Assembly (NCBI RefSeq): GCF_004378255.1
Contig: NZ_SNQG01000003.1
Span: 310,001 to 374,000, forward strand
Source of the DNA: Mucilaginibacter phyllosphaerae
GTDB lineage: Bacteria; Bacteroidota; Bacteroidia; Sphingobacteriales; Sphingobacteriaceae
DNA length: 64,000 bases
Reading direction: 5' to 3'
A program made the translations under genes and the position numbers. The notes below the pieces were generated by a model. The model saw nothing but the letters and a program-made list of their open reading frames with translations, did not search any database and was not told the origin of the DNA. Positions 8,628 through 16,532 of this stretch are shown here, in pieces (position 1 is the stretch's first letter; each line of letters opens with the position of its first letter).

Positions 8628-10451
8628 ATGAACAATTTTGACATTCTTTTTTATTCATCGCCCAGCCCTATGTGGGTATTTGATGTAGCTACTTTACAGG
8701 TGCTGGAAGTGAATGATGTTGCGCTAACCGAGTATGGATACAGTAAAAAAGAATTTTTAAGCAAAACCATCATTGATCTTCGCCCGAAAGGAGATATAAA
8801 GCTTATAACTGATATTTTACCGCAAATACGATCACATCATACCAATTTCAGGGAGTTTAGGCACCAGCGTAGCAACGGAACGATCTTTTATGTAGAGATC
8901 ATGTCGCATCCGATTGTTTTTAACGGCAAAGAGGCCCGGATTGTAGTTACCCAGAATATAGAAGATAAGAAAGCTATAGCAGGCCGGTTAAAACTTACGC
9001 AAAGAAAGCTTAACAGTATATTAGAAACCACCAGTATAGGTTATTTACAGGTAAACCGCAACCATGTGGTAACCTATTGGAACAAGGCTGCCGAAAACAT
9101 GATCGGTTACAACCGGAAGTATATTTTAGGTAAAAACCTATGGGATGTATTCCCGGAAACGTTAGGGACTGATTTTGATGTACAATACAGGCTGGCTATA
9201 AAGAAAAAGCATAACAAAGAGTTTATATCCTACTTTTGGCCCCTTCAAAAATGGTTTGCTTTTATTATATATTTTGTTGAGGAAGACCTTTTTATACATT
9301 TTAAGGATATTACGGATAATAAGGTATATGAAGGCAAACTGCTCGAAAAGATTGAACAGCTAAAAGAGGTATCCTATGTTAATTCGCATTACATGCGTAA
9401 GCCTGTAGCCAGTTTACTGGGCTTAACCGGGCTGATCAATAATGGAATAATTAATAGCGATGAGTACAAGGCAGTAGCCCAAAATATACATGAATGCAGC
9501 TTAGAGCTCGATAGCATTATGCACATGGTAAACAACCGGGTTAATGATGAGTACAGGTATGCCGTAAGCCCTAAAATGACCTCCTTTTTGTTAAATGATC
9601 TTTTAGACGAAGTGATTACCGGGATAAAAGCACATCACACTACGCATGCCATTCTACTAAAGCATAAAGAAGAGGTAAGCTGTTATGGCGATGAGCAAAG
9701 TATAGCAGCGGCAATAAAATACCTGATAGAAAATGCGATCAGGGTTTCGCCGGAGGGAGATAAGGTAGAGGTATGCCTTGATGTAGTGGATGGTAATGCA
9801 ATTTTTGCTGTAAAGGATTTTGGCGAAAGTGTGGATGAGAAAATTCTTAGCCGCATATTTATAAGTTTTGCAAAAAAAAGTATTTCTAAAAAGTTAGGGA
9901 CAGGTTTAGCCAAAGTGTTAGATACCGCCTTTAGCCATAACGGCAGTATCTGGGTTGAAAGGAACAAGATAAAAGGTTCTGTTTTCATTATGCGCCTGCC
10001 TATTCCAGGTGCCGGGGTTTATAAAAGGGATGATGTATCTATTTTTTCGGAACACCGCGGGCCGGGGTTTGAGCTTAATTATGATGAGGCTTTACCCTGT
10101 GCTGTTTTGGAATGGTATGGCTTCCATACCTTACAGATTATAAGGGCCGGATGTTTAAAGTTGTTAAGTTTAATATCACACAGAAAAACAGGGTACGTTT
10201 TGATGGACAGCAGGGCGGTTGCCGGCACATGGAGCGATGCGACAGATTGGGTATCGGCAATGTTTTTCCCGATGCTGCAAAAAGCCGGTATAACCCATGT
10301 TGCCTGGGTTTATTCTACAGGTGCGTTCAATAGATCTTCTACTGATGCCATTATTGCCGGTTTAAACGGTACGGTTACGGTTAAAGCCTTTGAGGATGCT
10401 GCTGCAGCGATACAATGGTTAAAAGATCAGGCTGCTTATAAACCCGAATAA
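8628..10451 (+). CDS. PAS-domain sensor histidine kinase with a C-terminal SpoIIAA/STAS-like domain
   Basis: A 607-residue soluble sensor kinase without membrane segments. PAS 1 spans residues 4-110 and PAS 2 about 125-230. A dimerisation/phosphoacceptor segment follows, with H254 in VNSHYMRKPVASLLGL. The HATPase domain lies at about 345-460 with an N box at IENAIR, a DFGE G-box and the GTGLAK loop. After residue 485 comes about 120 residues not part of a standard kinase: it contains VLMDSRAVAGTW and a C-terminal AFEDAAAAIQWLKD, resembling SpoIIAA-like proteins. No response regulator is adjacent, so the partner is unknown. The last 16 bases overlap the end of the convergent molybdopterin oxidoreductase gene. 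Confidence 0.85.
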   Translation: MNNFDILFYSSPSPMWVFDVATLQVLEVNDVALTEYGYSKKEFLSKTIIDLRPKGDIKLITDILPQIRSHHTNFREFRHQRSNGTIFYVEIMSHPIVFNGKEARIVVTQNIEDKKAIAGRLKLTQRKLNSILETTSIGYLQVNRNHVVTYWNKAAENMIGYNRKYILGKNLWDVFPETLGTDFDVQYRLAIKKKHNKEFISYFWPLQKWFAFIIYFVEEDLFIHFKDITDNKVYEGKLLEKIEQLKEVSYVNSHYMRKPVASLLGLTGLINNGIINSDEYKAVAQNIHECSLELDSIMHMVNNRVNDEYRYAVSPKMTSFLLNDLLDEVITGIKAHHTTHAILLKHKEEVSCYGDEQSIAAAIKYLIENAIRVSPEGDKVEVCLDVVDGNAIFAVKDFGESVDEKILSRIFISFAKKSISKKLGTGLAKVLDTAFSHNGSIWVERNKIKGSVFIMRLPIPGAGVYKRDDVSIFSEHRGPGFELNYDEALPCAVLEWYGFHTLQIIRAGCLKLLSLISHRKTGYVLMDSRAVAGTWSDATDWVSAMFFPMLQKAGITHVAWVYSTGAFNRSSTDAIIAGLNGTVTVKAFEDAAAAIQWLKDQAAYKPE

Positions 10452-11212
10452 TAATCGTAGCCCTGTTCGGCCCAGTAATCTGGCGGGCGCCGGTTACTAA
10501 AAACCATGCTGCCGATACATTTTAAATTTTTGATGCCATATTTTACCGGAATGATCAGCCGGAGCGGCTGGCCATGTTTAGGTATCAGCGGTTTACCGTT
10601 CATTTCATAAGCCAGTAAAGTTTGGGGGTGCATAGCGCTGGGCATATCAATACCTACATAATACTTTTTATCCGGCGTGGCCATACCTACGTAATCAAGT
10701 TTGGCCTGGTCGTCAAGCTTAAAATGGCTTATAAAATCGCTGAATTTTACACCACCCCAGTAAGATATTTGGTCCCAGCCTTCTACACATTTAAAATCAA
10801 ATACCAACTCGGTTTTAGGCAGAGATCTTATTTCATCAAGCGTAATGCTCATTACCTCGCCCGATGGCTTATTTACCTGCAGGCGCCAGTTAGGTACATC
10901 TGGTTTGTCATGTAAGCCAATCCTGCTGTTATAGCGTACCACTTTTGCAGCGCGTTCTTTTGGGTAGGTTTTTACCAGGTTGTTATTGTTAAAAACCCTT
11001 CGAAACGCCAGTTCTGTTTTATTTAAGGCGCGGCGTAAGGGGGCTTTTGCGCCTGCGGTTACCGTAGGTGTTTCTTTAGGCGAATTTTTTAGCCAGCTCC
11101 AGCCGGCATAAGCCGCCCCCGAAAGTACTGTGAATGTACCGAACGAGATAAATGTACGCCGGTTTATCTTTTGCTCGATAGTAAGGGGCTTTTTAAGTTT
11201 TTTACTTTTCAT
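10436..11212 (-). CDS. Molybdopterin-dependent oxidoreductase, sulfite oxidase/MsrP family, Tat-exported
   Basis: A 258-residue periplasmic molybdoenzyme. The signal region INRRTFISFG (residues 16-25) is a twin-arginine motif followed by a hydrophobic stretch, as expected for a cofactor-loaded export substrate. The sulfite-oxidase-fold domain has the probable molybdenum-ligating C142 in FKCVEGWDQISYWGGV. The cytochrome b gene upstream overlaps its start by 11 bases, so the two proteins are likely a catalytic subunit and its membrane electron donor, like MsrP and MsrQ. A role in reducing oxidised methionine or another S/N-oxide in the envelope is an inference. It is the last gene of an operon driven by the ECF-type promoter at 12750-12780. 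Confidence 0.85.
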   Translation of the reverse strand: MKSKKLKKPLTIEQKINRRTFISFGTFTVLSGAAYAGWSWLKNSPKETPTVTAGAKAPLRRALNKTELAFRRVFNNNNLVKTYPKERAAKVVRYNSRIGLHDKPDVPNWRLQVNKPSGEVMSITLDEIRSLPKTELVFDFKCVEGWDQISYWGGVKFSDFISHFKLDDQAKLDYVGMATPDKKYYVGIDMPSAMHPQTLLAYEMNGKPLIPKHGQPLRLIIPVKYGIKNLKCIGSMVFSNRRPPDYWAEQGYDYYSGL

Positions 11213-11897
11213 CGCTCACAGCAGGTTTAATAATGCGTTTAGGGCTATTATCTACTACCTCAAACCCGGTTATCACCGACTGGAAGTTTTGCCACCCTGC
11301 AATTATCACTTGCACCACATGGATGATAAAGAAAAGCACGTAGCCAATGGTTAGCACAAAATGTTCTATCCGGGCGGCATGGTAGCCGCCGCAAAGCCAG
11401 GTAAGGTTGTTAAACTGTACGGGTTTATAAATAGCCAGCCCGGTTATTAACGATCCGAACCCCATGATAATAATAGCGGTGTAAGCGATACGCTGTGCGG
11501 CATTATATTTTTTTTGCGGCGGCGCTATTTTACGGATATGCAGATCGTGCAATAAAACCTGCCAGGCTTCTTTAAATGAATTTCGTTTAGGAGCCAGTTC
11601 GCGCCACTCGCCGGATACGAGGGTGTACAATACATATACCACACCATTTATAGCAAAAAACCACATAAACAAAAAGTGAAAGGCCATGCCTTCAGATAAG
11701 CGTTGCGGAATATTTAAAGCACTGTAGAACCAGTTAGGGAAAAATTTAAGATAGGTATGCCCAAATAAGGTTATGGAGTAAGTATCGCTGGCCCAGTAAA
11801 TAAGCATACCGCTCCATATCATAATGGTTAATATGGGGAAATTTACCCAATGGCACCACCGCATGGCTAAAGAGTATTTTTCTTTTATGGCTTTCAT
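11202..11897 (-). CDS. Membrane cytochrome b (b561/thiosulfate reductase type) partner subunit
   Basis: A 231-residue inner-membrane protein with four to five hydrophobic spans. Histidines that could ligate haem include RWCHWVNFP in the first span, FHFLFMW in the second and the last-span pair around FIIHVVQ. The pattern fits the dihaem cytochrome b561 family that carries electrons from quinol to periplasmic molybdoenzymes. The gene overlaps the molybdopterin oxidoreductase by 11 bases, which indicates translational coupling, and follows the DUF1223 gene by 38 bases. Confidence 0.85.
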   Translation of the reverse strand: MKAIKEKYSLAMRWCHWVNFPILTIMIWSGMLIYWASDTYSITLFGHTYLKFFPNWFYSALNIPQRLSEGMAFHFLFMWFFAINGVVYVLYTLVSGEWRELAPKRNSFKEAWQVLLHDLHIRKIAPPQKKYNAAQRIAYTAIIIMGFGSLITGLAIYKPVQFNNLTWLCGGYHAARIEHFVLTIGYVLFFIIHVVQVIIAGWQNFQSVITGFEVVDNSPKRIIKPAVSDEK

Positions 11898-11935
11898 TTT
11901 ATCTATATAAAAATAGGATTAAATATTGGTGCCTG

Positions 11936-12730
11936 TTAATTACCTGCTATCACCACTTGCGGAAATGCCGAACGGGCAGCCGCCATAATTTGGCCGGTTT
12001 GTGTATTCTGTACAAAGCCTATCACCTCATAACCCTGGGCAAAAAAATTATCCGGTAGTACTATAGTTGCTGCGCCGGTTTTATTATTGCCTAATGGGAT
12101 GGATTGCAATTTGTTTACGATTTGGATGTGTGATAGGGTACGGCCACCATTCTCGCCACTTTTTACTACCGAAGTAGCGTTTTTTTGTACCAGGGCCAAT
12201 ACCAAAGCGGTATTATCGCCGCTGCCTTCAGTGGTATATTTAAGGGTTGCTTTATAGTTATTAACGGCCAATCCCGTAAGGTTAACCTGTGCTTTTGGCG
12301 CTTTTTCCAGATTGGTGCGGATGGCGTTTCGTAAAGTACCCTGTGCCGAGCCAACAAATTCGGTTTGCCCGTTAATCACGGCCTGCGGGGTGTAAACTCC
12401 GCTTAAATGCAACCAGTGGGCATAGCTGCTTTGGCGTTTGCTAAAATCAGCTTGGCTAAAGCTATCCTTCCAGCCCAGGCGGTTCCAATAATCTACATGG
12501 TAGGCTAAGATATATACGGGTTTGCCTGCGTTTTCTTTTTGTACACGGGCAAGCAATTCATCGGCAGGCGGGCAACTGGAGCAGCCCTCTGATGTAAAAA
12601 GTTCCACCACCGCAAAGCCCTTCTCTGCGCCATGGTTTACCACCGGTTTGTTTGATCGGATAAAACCAGCCGAAACCAAACCTGCAATTGCCAGGCAACC
12701 TGTTGCTATCATTATTTTTATCTTTCTCAT
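11936..12730 (-). CDS. Secreted DUF1223 thioredoxin-fold protein
   Basis: A 264-residue exported protein. Residues 1-22 are a signal peptide. The DUF1223 domain opens with VVELFTSEGCSSCPPAD, which puts a CxxC pair at C50 and C53; further family landmarks are AYHVDYWNRLGW and YTPQAVINGQTEFVGS. The thioredoxin-like fold and exposed CxxC suggest thiol-disulfide chemistry in the periplasm, though no enzyme activity is established for the family to my knowledge. It is the first gene of a three-gene operon with cytochrome b and the molybdopterin oxidoreductase. A promoter matching those of the divergent sigma factor gene lies just upstream. Confidence 0.87.
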   Translation of the reverse strand: MRKIKIMIATGCLAIAGLVSAGFIRSNKPVVNHGAEKGFAVVELFTSEGCSSCPPADELLARVQKENAGKPVYILAYHVDYWNRLGWKDSFSQADFSKRQSSYAHWLHLSGVYTPQAVINGQTEFVGSAQGTLRNAIRTNLEKAPKAQVNLTGLAVNNYKATLKYTTEGSGDNTALVLALVQKNATSVVKSGENGGRTLSHIQIVNKLQSIPLGNNKTGAATIVLPDNFFAQGYEVIGFVQNTQTGQIMAAARSAFPQVVIAGN

Positions 12731-12749
12731 AACAGATGCGTTTTGTGGT

Positions 12750-12780
12750 TTAGTCGGTGTGCAAATTAAATCCTTACAAA
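12750..12780 (-). promoter_or_regulatory. ECF-type promoter of the DUF1223/cytochrome b/molybdopterin operon
   Basis: Read on the minus strand: TTTGTAAGGA (12780-12771), 14 bases, then CGACTAA (12756-12750). The same elements with the same 14-base spacer occur at 12833-12863 and 13749-13779. The start codon is 20 bases downstream. Inferred to be recognised by the sigma factor encoded at 12880. Confidence 0.8.
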
Positions 12781-12832
12781 TAATATTATATTTATAAATA
12801 TATTTTATTTACGAAGGGCACAATCAATAAGT

Positions 12833-12863
12833 TTTGTAAGGATTTTTATAAACCAACGACTAA
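12833..12863 (+). promoter_or_regulatory. Autoregulatory ECF-type promoter of the sigma/anti-sigma operon
   Basis: TTTGTAAGGA (12833-12842), 14 bases, CGACTAA (12857-12863), 16 bases before the sigma factor ATG. With the minus-strand copy at 12771-12780 it forms a divergent pair, so one sigma factor could fire both operons from a single 160-base intergenic region. A GGAGAG ribosome-binding sequence follows at about 12865. Confidence 0.8.
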
Positions 12864-12879
12864 CGGAGAGATTTTATAA

Positions 12880-13467
12880 ATGGACATGACAGAATCGGCG
12901 CCTGATACCCGGCAGCTCGACCCGCATAACTGGGTTAAGCATTATGCAGATTATCTATACCTATATACCATAACCCGGATCAAAGATGAAGAGCAGGCCC
13001 GTGACCTCGTGCAGGAAACCTTTTTATCTGCCCTGGAGGGGATGGAAAGATTTGCCGGCAAAAGCTCGGAGCGGACCTGGCTAACCGCCATTTTAAAAAA
13101 TAAGATCATCGATACTTATCGAAAGAGATCGTCGGGATTAAAAATAGTTGATGTGAATGAACCCGAAAGCACAGCGCCGGATTTTTTTGAGGCCGATAAT
13201 GGCCATTGGAAAAAAGAATACGCCCCTGTAAGTTTTAGTATGGGTAGTGAAGAAGGGTTATATAACAAAGAGTTTAACCAGATACTGCAAAAGTGCATGC
13301 AAAAACTCCCTGCCTTGTGGATGGCTGTTTTTACCATGAAGCATCTGGATGATGCCACTACCAATAATATTTGTGATGAGCTGAAAATAACAGCCTCCAA
13401 CTTTTGGGTAATTATCCATAGGGCGAAATTAAACCTGAGGGCCTGCCTTCAAAAAAATTGGATATAG
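12880..13467 (+). CDS. ECF-family RNA polymerase sigma factor
   Basis: A 195-residue group IV sigma factor. Region 2 spans about residues 15-80, with EEQARDLVQETFLSALEG (region 2.2) and the promoter-melting/-10 segment SERTWLTAILKNKIIDTYRKR. Region 4 is at about 125-190, with a helix-turn-helix around DDATTNNICDELKITASNF that reads the -35 element. It is followed two bases later by a small zinc-type anti-sigma gene. Copies of one promoter motif upstream of this gene and two neighbouring units suggest autoregulation and a small local regulon. An envelope redox signal is inferred from the targets and the anti-sigma type. Confidence 0.9.
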   Translation: MDMTESAPDTRQLDPHNWVKHYADYLYLYTITRIKDEEQARDLVQETFLSALEGMERFAGKSSERTWLTAILKNKIIDTYRKRSSGLKIVDVNEPESTAPDFFEADNGHWKKEYAPVSFSMGSEEGLYNKEFNQILQKCMQKLPALWMAVFTMKHLDDATTNNICDELKITASNFWVIIHRAKLNLRACLQKNWI

Positions 13468-13469
13468 CT

Positions 13470-13745
13470 ATGAGCAACTTAAAAAGTATGATATACAACT
13501 GCAGGCAAGCCACTTTTTTAATAGAAAAGCGCATGCTGGGCAGCTTAACATTTAGGGAACGGATAGAGTTAAGGATACACCTTACCGGTTGTGATGTATG
13601 CACCCTATATGTAAAACAAAGCCAAAAAATTAACGAAATGATAAAGCAGCTATTTAAAAAGCCTGAAAACAACAAAGTAACGCTGGAAGATGAATTTAAA
13701 GAAGCCATGCAGCAAAAAATACAGCGTGAGCTAAATAAAAACTAA
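13470..13745 (+). CDS. Zinc-type anti-sigma factor, redox-sensor pattern C11/H37/C41/C44
   Basis: A 91-residue soluble protein; the ATG at 13470 comes two bases after the sigma stop, and a TTG four codons earlier overlaps the sigma gene. It has C11 (YNCRQ) and the motif H37-x3-C41-x2-C44 (HLTGCDVC), the ZAS pattern of RsrA/ChrR-type anti-sigma factors whose zinc and thiols sense oxidants. There is no membrane segment, unlike most Bacteroidota FecR-type anti-sigma factors, so sensing would be cytoplasmic. The C-terminal half is a charged helix (EDEFKEAMQQKIQREL). Binding to the adjacent sigma factor is inferred from gene order and family. Confidence 0.82.
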   Translation: MSNLKSMIYNCRQATFLIEKRMLGSLTFRERIELRIHLTGCDVCTLYVKQSQKINEMIKQLFKKPENNKVTLEDEFKEAMQQKIQRELNKN

Positions 13746-13748
13746 TTG

Positions 13749-13779
13749 TTTGTAAGGATACTTAAACCCAGGCGACCAA
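13749..13779 (+). promoter_or_regulatory. ECF-type promoter of the sulfite-oxidase-fold gene
   Basis: TTTGTAAGGA (13749-13758), 14 bases, CGACCAA (13773-13779). It differs from the other two copies by one base in the downstream element. It begins three bases after the anti-sigma stop codon, so the next gene can be switched on separately from, or in addition to, read-through from the sigma operon. Confidence 0.78.
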
Positions 13780-13837
13780 TAATATGCTACGGCTTAAAGA
13801 GAATGAGCGGAGATTTTTTTATTTTGCCTTACAAATC

Positions 13838-14347
13838 ATGAAAAAATTATTATTCATCCTGGTACTATATTCGGCTACGGCATTTGGCCAGGAAAAGAGC
13901 CGGAAAACCTTAAAATTTTCGATAATAGGCGAGGTTGAAAAGGAATCGGTGATCACGTTGGATTCGCTGAAACAATATACCATCAGGCCGATAGGCGATA
14001 TTAAGGTAACAGACCACACCGGTGCGTTTAAGCACCAGGACGAGGAACTAAAAGGTATCCTGCTGAAAGATGTGCTATCGCATACCCGATTTAAAACCCC
14101 AAGCCCCAAACTACTTAGCCGCTTTTACTTTGCTTGCACAGGTACCGATGGCTATACAGTGGTTTATTCATGGAACGAATTATACAATACCACCGTTGGC
14201 AACCAGGTATGTATCATCATAGAAAAAAATGGCATCAAGGCAGATAAAATGCCCGAGAGTCTGCAAATGACATCAGCTGGCGATTTTAAAACCGGCCGCC
14301 GGTATCTGCACAATCTGGATAAGATAATAGTGTCGCAAGTGCAGTGA
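13838..14347 (+). CDS. Exported protein with a sulfite-oxidase-like molybdopterin-binding fold
   Basis: A 169-residue protein starting at ATG 13838 with a signal peptide (MKKLLFILVLYSATAFGQ). The mature part resembles a stand-alone oxidoreductase molybdopterin-binding domain: KFSIIGEVEKESVITLDSL at the start, a central LKGILLKDVL, FACTGTDGYTVVYSWNEL and a C-terminal GRRYLHNLDKIIV. The only cysteine near the usual ligand region is in FACTGTDGY; whether it binds a cofactor is unclear, and many such single-domain proteins probably do not. It lies downstream of its own copy of the ECF promoter and ends next to the convergent modC gene. Confidence 0.7.
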   Translation: MKKLLFILVLYSATAFGQEKSRKTLKFSIIGEVEKESVITLDSLKQYTIRPIGDIKVTDHTGAFKHQDEELKGILLKDVLSHTRFKTPSPKLLSRFYFACTGTDGYTVVYSWNELYNTTVGNQVCIIIEKNGIKADKMPESLQMTSAGDFKTGRRYLHNLDKIIVSQVQ

Positions 14348-14965
14348 TCAGCCTATCTCCAGTTCATCCGTAGTTATCCCGTCCAGTTCCTGCGGGTTGT
14401 GGCTAACGATGAGCACGGTTGCGCCGATTTGGGCAAACAATAGTTTAAGGGTTTTTATAAGGGCCGATTTCATTTTTACATCCAGCGAAGAAAAGGGCTC
14501 ATCCATTAATAAAAGCTTTGGTTTGATGGCCAATGCGCGTAAAATAGCCAGTCGTTGCTGTTGCCCGCCCGATAGGTGATTGGGTTTATGATCCGCAAAT
14601 GTATCCAGTCCGCCAATGCTTAATAAGCGGTTTATCCAGTCGGCATCGTTTGTTGCATATTCCAGGTGTTGTTTAACCGTCATGTTAGGGAACAGCGCAT
14701 AATCCTGAAAAACGAAACCAATATGCCTTTGCTGCGGCGGCAGATTGATGTTTTGCGACGCATTGAACCAAATAGTGTTATTTGCATTGATGGAGCCGCT
14801 ATCGGGCGTTATCAGCCCTGCAAGCATCTTAATAAAGGTGGTTTTACCCGTGCCGGAGGGGCCGGTGATGCGGGTAATACTACCTGTAATAAACTCCTTT
14901 TTTATCCGGAGTACCTGTTGGCCGTTATAAGCCTTCAGGCCTTTTTCAATATCAACTGCTATCAT
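14348..14965 (-). CDS. modC: Molybdate ABC transporter ATP-binding subunit ModC (short form)
   Basis: A 205-residue ABC ATPase. Walker A GPSGTGKTT is near residue 37, the Q loop lies in FVFQDYALFPNMTV, the signature LSGGQQQRLAILRAL near 132, and Walker B LLLMDEPFSSLD after it. It lacks the C-terminal molybdate-binding TOBE domain of proteobacterial ModC (about 350 aa), so transport is not self-gated by that domain. Its start overlaps the end of modB by four bases. The specificity comes from the ModA and ModB neighbours; tungstate is possible too. Confidence 0.88.
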   Translation of the reverse strand: MIAVDIEKGLKAYNGQQVLRIKKEFITGSITRITGPSGTGKTTFIKMLAGLITPDSGSINANNTIWFNASQNINLPPQQRHIGFVFQDYALFPNMTVKQHLEYATNDADWINRLLSIGGLDTFADHKPNHLSGGQQQRLAILRALAIKPKLLLMDEPFSSLDVKMKSALIKTLKLLFAQIGATVLIVSHNPQELDGITTDELEIG

Positions 14966-15633
14966 GCTAACGGGCTTTTTGCCGGGTACTTATTGTAAAT
15001 AAAAACGCCTAATACCATAGCAAAAGTAATGGCGAACAGAATGAACGAGTAGTGATTGGCAGCAGCATAATCCCTTTGCTCTACCGAATCGTAAACGGCT
15101 ATAGATGCTACCCGTGTAACGCCCGGTATATTGCCGCCTATCATCAGCACTACACCAAATTCGCCTAAAGTGTGGGCAAAGGTAAGTACTGCAGCCGTTA
15201 ATAATGATGGTTTAATATTAGGGAGCAGTACATACCTTAGCGTTTGCCACTGCGTTTTACCCAAAGTGTAAGAGGCTTGCGCCAATGATGCCGGCAATTG
15301 CTCAAAAGCCGACTTAACCGGGCTGATCATGAATGGCATGCTGTAGATAACCGATGCCAGCACCAGTCCTTTAAAAGAAAATACAAACTGCACATCAAAA
15401 TTTTGCTGCAGCCAATGCCCCAACCCCTGCTGCGGATTAAAAGCCAGCAACAAATAAAAGCCCAGCACAGATGGCGGCAAAACTAAAGGCATGGTTATCA
15501 AAGCCTCGATAATGATGCTGACTAATGACCGTTTTCTGGAGAGCCACCAGGCCAGGGGTAAGCCTATCAGTAGCAATACCAGGGTAGTGATAGCCGCTAA
15601 TTTAAGGGTGAGCCAAATAGGTGAAAAATCCAT
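14962..15633 (-). CDS. modB: Molybdate ABC transporter permease ModB
   Basis: A 223-residue inner-membrane permease with five predicted spans. The ABC-permease EAA loop is visible around YTLGKTQWQTLRYVLLPNIKPSLL, and the segment HTLGEFGVVLMIGGNIPGVT is characteristic of ModB/CysW-type permeases. It starts three bases after modA and overlaps modC by four, so the three genes are one operon with substrate protein first. It imports molybdate for the molybdoenzymes encoded nearby. Confidence 0.92.
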   Translation of the reverse strand: MDFSPIWLTLKLAAITTLVLLLIGLPLAWWLSRKRSLVSIIIEALITMPLVLPPSVLGFYLLLAFNPQQGLGHWLQQNFDVQFVFSFKGLVLASVIYSMPFMISPVKSAFEQLPASLAQASYTLGKTQWQTLRYVLLPNIKPSLLTAAVLTFAHTLGEFGVVLMIGGNIPGVTRVASIAVYDSVEQRDYAAANHYSFILFAITFAMVLGVFIYNKYPAKSPLA

Positions 15634-15636
15634 GTT

Positions 15637-16398
15637 TTACAGGGTATGGTAGCCGTAGGCCTTAAATATTTTTTTAGCCGGTGCGCTTAACAGGTATTGA
15701 TAGAATGCAATTGCAGCAGATTTATTTTTAGCGTTTTTAAGCACTACCATAGCCTGGGCTATGGGCTGGTAATGGTTTGCGCTAATGATTTGATAATACA
15801 ATGGTGTTTTGTTGCTTACATCTTTTATCAGCGATAGCGTTGTAAAGCCTGCCTGCACTACACCGGTTGTGATGTAAGTGTTTACCTGTGCAATACTTTC
15901 ACCAAAAACTATCTTGTTTTTTACTTTATTGTAGATACCGGCTTTGTTTAATGCCTGTTGCGCAGCTTTACCATAGGGGGCAATGGCCGGGTTGCCAATG
16001 GCTATTTTATTAATATTGTTAAGCGGTAAAAGCTGGTTCCAGTTTTTAAGATGGAGGTTTTGTGTACTGCAGATGATGAGTACCCCCTGTGCATAAACAG
16101 CAGCATTTTTTATGGTGAAACCATCCTTTTGTAAAGCTTCGGGAAACTCCGTGTCGGCAGATAGGAATACATCATAAGGCGCCCCATTACGGATCTGTGT
16201 GGCCAGGTTGCCGGATGAGCCGGATATGATATCAAGATCTATCTGACTACGTATTTTAAAATCCCGCTGCAGATCCTTCATAACCGGCTGCAGGTTGGCG
16301 GCTATGGCAACGGTTACATTTTGCGCATCGGCATTAAAAATAAATAAGGCGAAAAAAGTAAAAAGTGCTGTAAACGTTTTGATGAGTAATTTTATCAT
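15637..16398 (-). CDS. modA: Molybdate-binding periplasmic protein ModA
   Basis: A 253-residue exported binding protein. ATG 16398 gives a clear signal peptide (MIKLLIKTFTALFTFFALF...NADAQ); an open extension of 23 codons upstream is not needed. Oxyanion-binding landmarks of ModA are present: VAIAANLQPVMKDL early in the mature protein and SGSSGNLATQIRNGAPYDV with serines that contact the anion, then the hinge region KIVFGESIAQVNTYITTG. First gene of modABC. No molybdate-responsive regulator or molybdopterin-synthesis gene is in the window. Confidence 0.92.
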   Translation of the reverse strand: MIKLLIKTFTALFTFFALFIFNADAQNVTVAIAANLQPVMKDLQRDFKIRSQIDLDIISGSSGNLATQIRNGAPYDVFLSADTEFPEALQKDGFTIKNAAVYAQGVLIICSTQNLHLKNWNQLLPLNNINKIAIGNPAIAPYGKAAQQALNKAGIYNKVKNKIVFGESIAQVNTYITTGVVQAGFTTLSLIKDVSNKTPLYYQIISANHYQPIAQAMVVLKNAKNKSAAIAFYQYLLSAPAKKIFKAYGYHTL

Positions 16399-16532
16399 GC
16401 CCGGTAATATGTTCCACAAAATACGCAATATTGCTATACCGGTACAAATGTTAAATGCTAAGGGCAATTAACTACATTTGTTAAACGCGCTTTGCCAATT
16501 AGCGCATACTTCTATCGTAATTCAATTAAAAA

